Source: Bacteroidota bacterium (GTDB lineage: Bacteria; Bacteroidota; Bacteroidia; Chitinophagales; Chitinophagaceae). From it: a stretch of DNA of 64,000 bases. Where the stretch lies: the NCBI GenBank assembly GCA_018267575.1, contig JAFDYF010000100.1:1-64000 (forward strand), written 5' to 3'. The notes beneath the pieces are model-generated. The model made no database searches, was not told where the DNA came from, and saw nothing but the letters and a program-made list of their open reading frames with translations. Both the position numbers and the translations under genes were made by a program. Shown one piece after another: positions 59,719 to 64,000 of this stretch (within the stretch, counting starts at the first letter, position 1; every line of letters starts with the position of its first letter).

Positions 59719-61347
59719 TTAAACCTGTATCACCCCGGTTTTGAATTCCTTGATTTCAGGGTTATTGCTTGCCGCACGGATTCCTTCGGCAATTGCTTTT
59801 CGTGTATCTGCTGGGTCAATGATTGCGTCTATCCATAAGCGTGAGGCTGCATAATAGGGGGATGTCTGTTTTTCATAACGGTCCTTGATCTCATCCAACA
59901 ATTTTTTTTCATCCTCAGCGGTGATTTGCTTGCCCTTCGATTTTAAGGCACTCACCTGGATCTGCAATAGGGTTTTCGCAGCTTGGTCGCCACCCATTAC
60001 GGCAATTTTAGCTGTTGGCCAGGCATAGATAAATCGAGGGTCATAGGCTTTCCCACACATGGCGTAGTTGCCCGCACCAAAGGAATTGCCAATGATAATC
60101 GTAATTTTTGGCACTACTGAATTGGCAACCGCATTTACCATTTTGGCACCATCCTTAATAATGCCAGCATGTTCACTTCGGCTACCCACCATAAATCCCG
60201 TAACATCCTGCAAAAAAACCAAGGGGATTTTTTTTTGGTTGCAGTTCATAATAAAACGTGCTGCCTTATCGGCACTATCATTGTATATTACACCACCCAT
60301 CTGCATTTCACCCTTTTTGCTTTTTACTATTTTTCTTTGGTTGGCCACAATACCCACAGCCCAACCCTCAACACGGGCATAACCACATAAAATGGTCTTG
60401 CCATAATCTTCCTTAAACTGTTCAAATGCGGAATCATCAACAAGGCAGCCAATAATATCCAGCATATCATAAGCCTTTGAAGAATCTACGGGTATGATGC
60501 CATACATTTCTTCCGGCTTTTTTTTAGGGGCTAAAGCCGAGGCATGGTTATAAATATTTTTATCGGGAGGGGCGAGTTTGCCCATGATCTTTTTTATCTG
60601 GTCCAAACATTCCTGCTCGGTGTTGAATTTATAATCCGCGATGCCCGATATTTCTGTATGCGTGACTGCACCCCCAAGGGTTTCGCTATCGATATCCTCA
60701 CCGATGGCTGCTTTTACCAGATAGGAGCCCGCCAGATAGATGGAGCCATTGCCTTCTACCATCAAGGTTTCATCACTCATGATGGGCAGATAAGCTCCAC
60801 CAGCCACACAGGCGCCCATCACGGCGGCAATCTGCGTAATACCCTTTGCACTCATCTGCGCATTGTTGCGGAATATGCGGCCAAAATGTTCTTTGTCGGG
60901 AAAAATTTCATCCTGCATGGGTAGAAAAACGCCAGCACTATCCACCAGATAAATGATGGGTAGGTTGTTTTCCATCGAGATTTCCTGCATGCGCAGGTTT
61001 TTTTTCCCCGTGATGGGAAACCAAGCTCCGGCTTTTACCGTTTGGTCGTTTGCTACAATCACACATTGGCGACCGCTAACATAACCAATGCCAGCTACGG
61101 TACCTCCAGCGGGGCAACCACCGTATTCCTCATACATTTCATATCCTGCAAAAGCAGCGATTTCCAAAAAATGGGAATCTTTATCGATTAAATAATTTAT
61201 TCTTTCCCTAGGACTGAGCTTGTTTTTTTCTTTTTGTTTTTCCATGGCTTTTTTGCCACCACCCTGAGCAATTTTTTCAAATCTTGCCCTGAGCTGGCTT
61301 AAGGCCATCTTCATAGCATCCTCATTTTTGTTAAAATCCAGATTCAT
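59719..61347 (-). CDS. Methylcrotonyl-CoA carboxylase-type carboxyltransferase subunit
   Basis: A 542-residue cytosolic carboxyltransferase. It follows the MCC beta-subunit pattern along its length: ITGKKNLRMQEISMENNLP near residue 112, YLVDSAGVFLPMQDEIFPDK, QIAAVMGACVAGGAYLPIM (first oxyanion hole), FLQDVTGFMVGSRSEHAGI, and IIIGNSFGAGNYAMCGKAY (second oxyanion hole). It would carboxylate 3-methylcrotonyl-CoA in leucine breakdown; propionyl- or geranyl-CoA type cannot be fully excluded. The biotin-carboxylase partner is not in the window. It is divergent from the DUF3810 gene. Confidence 0.88.
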   Translation of the reverse strand: MNLDFNKNEDAMKMALSQLRARFEKIAQGGGKKAMEKQKEKNKLSPRERINYLIDKDSHFLEIAAFAGYEMYEEYGGCPAGGTVAGIGYVSGRQCVIVANDQTVKAGAWFPITGKKNLRMQEISMENNLPIIYLVDSAGVFLPMQDEIFPDKEHFGRIFRNNAQMSAKGITQIAAVMGACVAGGAYLPIMSDETLMVEGNGSIYLAGSYLVKAAIGEDIDSETLGGAVTHTEISGIADYKFNTEQECLDQIKKIMGKLAPPDKNIYNHASALAPKKKPEEMYGIIPVDSSKAYDMLDIIGCLVDDSAFEQFKEDYGKTILCGYARVEGWAVGIVANQRKIVKSKKGEMQMGGVIYNDSADKAARFIMNCNQKKIPLVFLQDVTGFMVGSRSEHAGIIKDGAKMVNAVANSVVPKITIIIGNSFGAGNYAMCGKAYDPRFIYAWPTAKIAVMGGDQAAKTLLQIQVSALKSKGKQITAEDEKKLLDEIKDRYEKQTSPYYAASRLWIDAIIDPADTRKAIAEGIRAASNNPEIKEFKTGVIQV

Positions 61348-61409
61348 AGCAAACAGTTATAAACTGCAATTTAATATGGATGCTGTAATATTGGCATTAT
61401 TTTAAGGAT

Positions 61410-62492
61410 ATGGGTATGATCAAGAAAAGAAGTTGGCTGATATTGTTGGCAATCGCAATCTGTATCAAAGTGTTTTCATTTTTTCCTCATGCTGTGGAGC
61501 AGTACTATTCGTCGGGTGTTTATCTTTATATAGCCAGATTTTTGAGGGTCTTGTTTGGTTGGGTGCCTTTTAGCGTGGGTGATATTATTTATCTACTGAT
61601 TGGTTTTTTTCTTTTATATAAAGCTCTTTCCTTTCTAAAGAAATTGTTTATGAAACAGGTGGATAAAAAATACCTGCTTTCATTTGTTAAAAAAATCGCT
61701 TTTGTTTCATTGGAGCTATATGTGAGCTTCAACCTACTGTGGGGACTGAACTATAACCGTCTTGGGATTGCTTATCAATTGCATTTGGATGTAAAAAAAT
61801 ATTCCACCGAAGAGCTTCATGATGTGCTCACGATTATTGTTCAAAGATTGAATAGCCTGGATACGGCAGCTCACTTGGATAGGTATGGTCTTGAAAGGGA
61901 AACCTCTTTGTTTAGGGGGTCGATCCGTGCCTATAAAACTCTGGCTGACAGCAATGCTGTTTTCAGGTATGCTTCACCGTCAGTAAAGCCTTCTTTATTT
62001 GGACAGCTCGGTGACTATTTGGGTTTTACAGGATATTATAACCCATTTACGGGTGAGGCACAGGTAAATACCACGGTACCTGTTTTTGTACAGCCCTTTA
62101 CCACTTGTCATGAAATTGGTCACCAGCTTGGCTATGCCAAGGAGAATGAAGCCAATTTTGCTGGCTATCTTTCTGCCAAAGGCTCAGACAATAAGGCCTT
62201 CCAATATTCGGTGTATTTCGATCTTTATCAGTATGCAGGAAGGGAGCTTTATATACGTGATTCAACCTTGTTGGTGCCATTGCGAGAAAGTCTGAATCCC
62301 TCTATTAGAAAGGATTTTCGGATCCTGCGAGAGTTTTATCGCCAATATCAAAATCCTTTTGAGCCTTTTATTAGTAAAATCTATGGAAATTATTTAAAGG
62401 CAAACGAACAACCACAGGGATTGAAGTCCTATAATGAAGTGATTGCTTGGCTGATTGCCTATGAAAAAAAATATGGGAAGAAGGCGGTGTAG
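61410..62492 (+). CDS. DUF3810 membrane protein with HExxH motif
   Basis: A 360-residue protein with three N-terminal membrane spans (residues about 8-110) and a soluble domain. The soluble part has a gluzincin-like zinc motif, CHEIGHQLGYAKENEANFAG near residue 231, with HExxH and a downstream glutamate (ENEANF) as third ligand. LLWGLNYNRLG near residue 112 is a DUF3810 landmark. It may be a membrane-bound zinc peptidase, but I know of no tested function. Confidence 0.85.
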   Translation: MGMIKKRSWLILLAIAICIKVFSFFPHAVEQYYSSGVYLYIARFLRVLFGWVPFSVGDIIYLLIGFFLLYKALSFLKKLFMKQVDKKYLLSFVKKIAFVSLELYVSFNLLWGLNYNRLGIAYQLHLDVKKYSTEELHDVLTIIVQRLNSLDTAAHLDRYGLERETSLFRGSIRAYKTLADSNAVFRYASPSVKPSLFGQLGDYLGFTGYYNPFTGEAQVNTTVPVFVQPFTTCHEIGHQLGYAKENEANFAGYLSAKGSDNKAFQYSVYFDLYQYAGRELYIRDSTLLVPLRESLNPSIRKDFRILREFYRQYQNPFEPFISKIYGNYLKANEQPQGLKSYNEVIAWLIAYEKKYGKKAV

Positions 62493-62494
62493 GA

Positions 62495-62622
62495 GAAGTC
62501 GGGAGTCGGGAGTTAATAGTCAATAGGTAGTAGGGAAATATTTGGTCATTCACTATTTACCTATTAGTACGACTATTGACTTACGACTTCCGACTATTCA
62601 CCATTCCCTATTGACTATTCGC
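62495..62622. repeat. Low-complexity GACTATTGAC/GTCGGGAGT block
   Basis: After the DUF3810 stop come words AGTCGGGAGTCGGGAGT and AATAGTCAATAGGTAG, then their near complements CTATTTACCTATTAG, GACTATTGACTTACGAC, TTCCGACTATTCACC and ATTCCCTATTGACTATTC. The block is therefore imperfectly self-complementary and separates two convergent genes. Confidence 0.6.
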
Positions 62623-63159
62623 TTAGAATTTGTTCTTCCACATCATGCTCTCCACGGGCTTATTGATCTGCCCACTGTATTTCGCGTCTTTCTTTTGGTT
62701 GTATTTAACTTCTATTTCCCCATCCACTGGAAAATAAATCAATTGGCCAATAGGCATGCCTTTATAGATTTTCACGGGCTGTTTAACGGATATTTCCAAT
62801 GTCCAGTTACCACAAAAGCCAACATCTCCCTTGCCTGCTGTGGCGTGAATATCAATCCCCAGCCTTCCGGTCGAGGATTTGCCTTCCAAAAAAGGCACAT
62901 GCGCATGGGTTTCGGTATATTCCTCTGTAACTCCTAAATAGAAAATATGCGGGTAAAGCACAAAGCCCTGCTCGGGAATTTCGAAATAATCGATTTGGTT
63001 ATGTTTTTTGGCGTCAATAATATGCTCTTTATAAGTGGCAAGCCATTTGCCCAGGTGCACATCATAGGAGTTGCTGCCTAGGCATTGGCGGTCATAAGGC
63101 GCTATCTTGATGGTTCCCTTTTCAATCTCTGCAAGAATTTTTTTATCAGATAAAATCAT
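62623..63159 (-). CDS. dcd: dCTP deaminase
   Basis: A 178-residue cytosolic enzyme converting dCTP to dUTP for dTMP synthesis. Landmarks: MILSDKKILAEIEKG, QCLGSNSYDVHLGKWLATY, VPFLEGKSSTGRLGIDIHAT with the active glutamate and serine, and GNWTLEISVKQPVKIYKGMP. The length is standard for the trimeric enzyme. A bifunctional dCTP deaminase/dUTPase is possible but cannot be told apart by eye. Confidence 0.93.
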   Translation of the reverse strand: MILSDKKILAEIEKGTIKIAPYDRQCLGSNSYDVHLGKWLATYKEHIIDAKKHNQIDYFEIPEQGFVLYPHIFYLGVTEEYTETHAHVPFLEGKSSTGRLGIDIHATAGKGDVGFCGNWTLEISVKQPVKIYKGMPIGQLIYFPVDGEIEVKYNQKKDAKYSGQINKPVESMMWKNKF

Positions 63160-63240
63160 GGCCGTCCCTTTTTTATTTGTTTATTTGCTAAAACTGGTAC
63201 ACTATCGGATCCGGCGAATTTCGGATTTCAGTATTTTCTC

Positions 63241-63912
63241 ATGCCATTATTTTATCAACATAATATTAACGAGCATACGAAACTAGCCGTTTGGCTGATT
63301 GAGGAAGACGAAGATTTTTTTCTTCGTAAAGTACCCTTGAAACGCGATATCACCCATCCACATAAGCGTTTGCAGCATTTGGCAGCCCGGTTTTTGTTGC
63401 CTTTTATGTTTGAAGATTTCCCGCTGGCCGAGATTGAAGTCGCCGATACTCGCAAACCTTTTCTTCCGAATGAAAAATACCATTTCTCCATTTCGCACAG
63501 CGGAAATTTTGCTGCGGTGATTGCGAGTAGGAACAGTAGGGTGGGGGTAGATATAGAAACCGTTACGCCAAGGATCCATCGGGTGGCGCACAAATTCCTC
63601 AGGGAGGACGAAAATGATTTTTTTAATGAGGACTATAAAATGTTTTTGGACCAATGGAATATGAAGGACAAAGTGCATACGGAATACCTGACTCTTTTAT
63701 GGTGTGCCAAAGAGGCCATTTATAAATGGCATGGAGATGGCGGCGTGGATTTCAAGGATAATATCCATTTGTTGAAATTCGCAGGGATTGGTCCCGATGA
63801 GGAAATCAATCTTCCTTTTGTATTTGAAAAAAATGATATCATTTCATTGAACGTGAAGGGTAAATTTTTTGACAATGCAGCACTGGCTTGGGTGGTGAGC
63901 CAAGCAGATTGA
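63241..63912 (+). CDS. 4'-phosphopantetheinyl transferase, Sfp type
   Basis: A 223-residue enzyme that attaches phosphopantetheine from CoA to acyl- or peptidyl-carrier proteins. Typical motifs: YHFSISHSGNFAAVIAS near residue 80, VGVDIETVTPRI near 101 (magnesium-binding Asp and Glu), and LLWCAKEAIYKWHG near 157 (WxxKEAxxK type). Many Bacteroidota use such an Sfp-type enzyme. No carrier-protein gene is nearby. Confidence 0.9.
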   Translation: MPLFYQHNINEHTKLAVWLIEEDEDFFLRKVPLKRDITHPHKRLQHLAARFLLPFMFEDFPLAEIEVADTRKPFLPNEKYHFSISHSGNFAAVIASRNSRVGVDIETVTPRIHRVAHKFLREDENDFFNEDYKMFLDQWNMKDKVHTEYLTLLWCAKEAIYKWHGDGGVDFKDNIHLLKFAGIGPDEEINLPFVFEKNDIISLNVKGKFFDNAALAWVVSQAD

Positions 63913-63973
63913 GGGGCTCATTTTTAGGCTAGTCATTGGTTTGTGTTCTTCCTCAATGGAGTTTTATTGGCGG

Positions 63974-64000
63974 CTACTCCAGCATCAGGTCATCGCCCTC
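63974..64000 (-). CDS. Possible C-terminal end of a gene leaving the window
   Basis: On the minus strand the last bases read as codons for EGDDLMLE followed by TAG at 63976-63974. An acidic tail before a stop is plausible for a real C-terminus, and convergence with the previous gene would be normal. Eight residues are too few to identify the protein. Confidence 0.3.
   Translation of the reverse strand, partial: EGDDLMLE

Overview
The window looks like a chromosomal segment of a Bacteroidota bacterium, most likely Chitinophagaceae or a near relative. I infer this from Bacteroidota-type promoters (TAnnTTTG at the -7 position), the almost complete lack of Shine-Dalgarno sites, GH97 and AsmA-type proteins, a stand-alone proline-catabolic PruA, a YpdA-type bacillithiol reductase, and DUF3810 and DUF1304 membrane proteins. 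No species can be named from sequence alone. All functional calls come from motif and family recognition by eye; no search was run.

Layout. 0-3.3 kb: the N-terminus of a secreted beta-helix-like protein leaving the window, tRNA-Arg(ACG), a PfkB-type phosphofructokinase and an Amt ammonium channel. 3.5-11.2 kb: mostly minus-strand housekeeping genes (HMA-domain protein, pyrE, hotdog thioesterase, coaD, pyrB, pyrR, pruA, and prfB with its programmed +1 frameshift), interrupted by one NUDIX gene. 11.5-19.6 kb: plus-strand genes (Tat-exported sugar-phosphate-isomerase-like protein, FKBP, GH97, serine hydrolase, thiolase, outer-membrane protein, GNAT, DUF1304). 19.7-28.8 kb: YpdA, SPFH protein, a CorC/HlyC-like protein coupled to a PAP2 phosphatase, a large putative glycosidase lipoprotein and a long AsmA protein. 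29.4-31.9 kb: lon, with a palindrome abutting its promoter.

32.0-34.9 kb: a minus-strand stress/redox cluster (cupin, flavin reductase, ferredoxin, universal stress protein, two carboxymuconolactone-decarboxylase-like proteins). Two of its genes are broken, the ferredoxin by an in-frame TAA and the AhpD-like gene by a one-base frameshift. It is followed by about 0.9 kb with no recognisable gene.

35.8-48.2 kb: a protein that appears to join a kinase-like module to a methyltransferase, translationally overlapped by a 54-residue membrane protein too short for ordinary gene calling; M42 peptidase; UbiA-like membrane protein; lipoprotein; LuxE-like acyltransferase; a short gene with its own promoter, RBS and terminator; a membrane-anchored MutS-family ATPase; a CBM20-GH77 4-alpha-glucanotransferase; and a dipeptide epimerase.

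48.3-53.7 kb: tRNA-Pro(CGG) is the integration site of a compact element of about 5.3 kb. It is bounded by 25-bp direct repeats of the tRNA 3' end. Inside are paired GTGGTC motifs near both ends, a tyrosine integrase, an excisionase-like HTH protein, a replication-initiator-like protein with a zinc-finger-like tail, three small unknown genes and a GC-rich hairpin. It carries no recognised capsid, mobilisation or resistance gene and is the best candidate here for something undescribed.

53.9-64 kb: GMC oxidoreductase with its gluconate-dehydrogenase-subunit-3-like partner, Crp/Fnr regulator, pirin, rnhA, an MCC-type carboxyltransferase, a DUF3810 protein, dcd and a phosphopantetheinyl transferase. 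Many intergenic gaps throughout hold word-like, low-complexity repeats that recur at distant sites.
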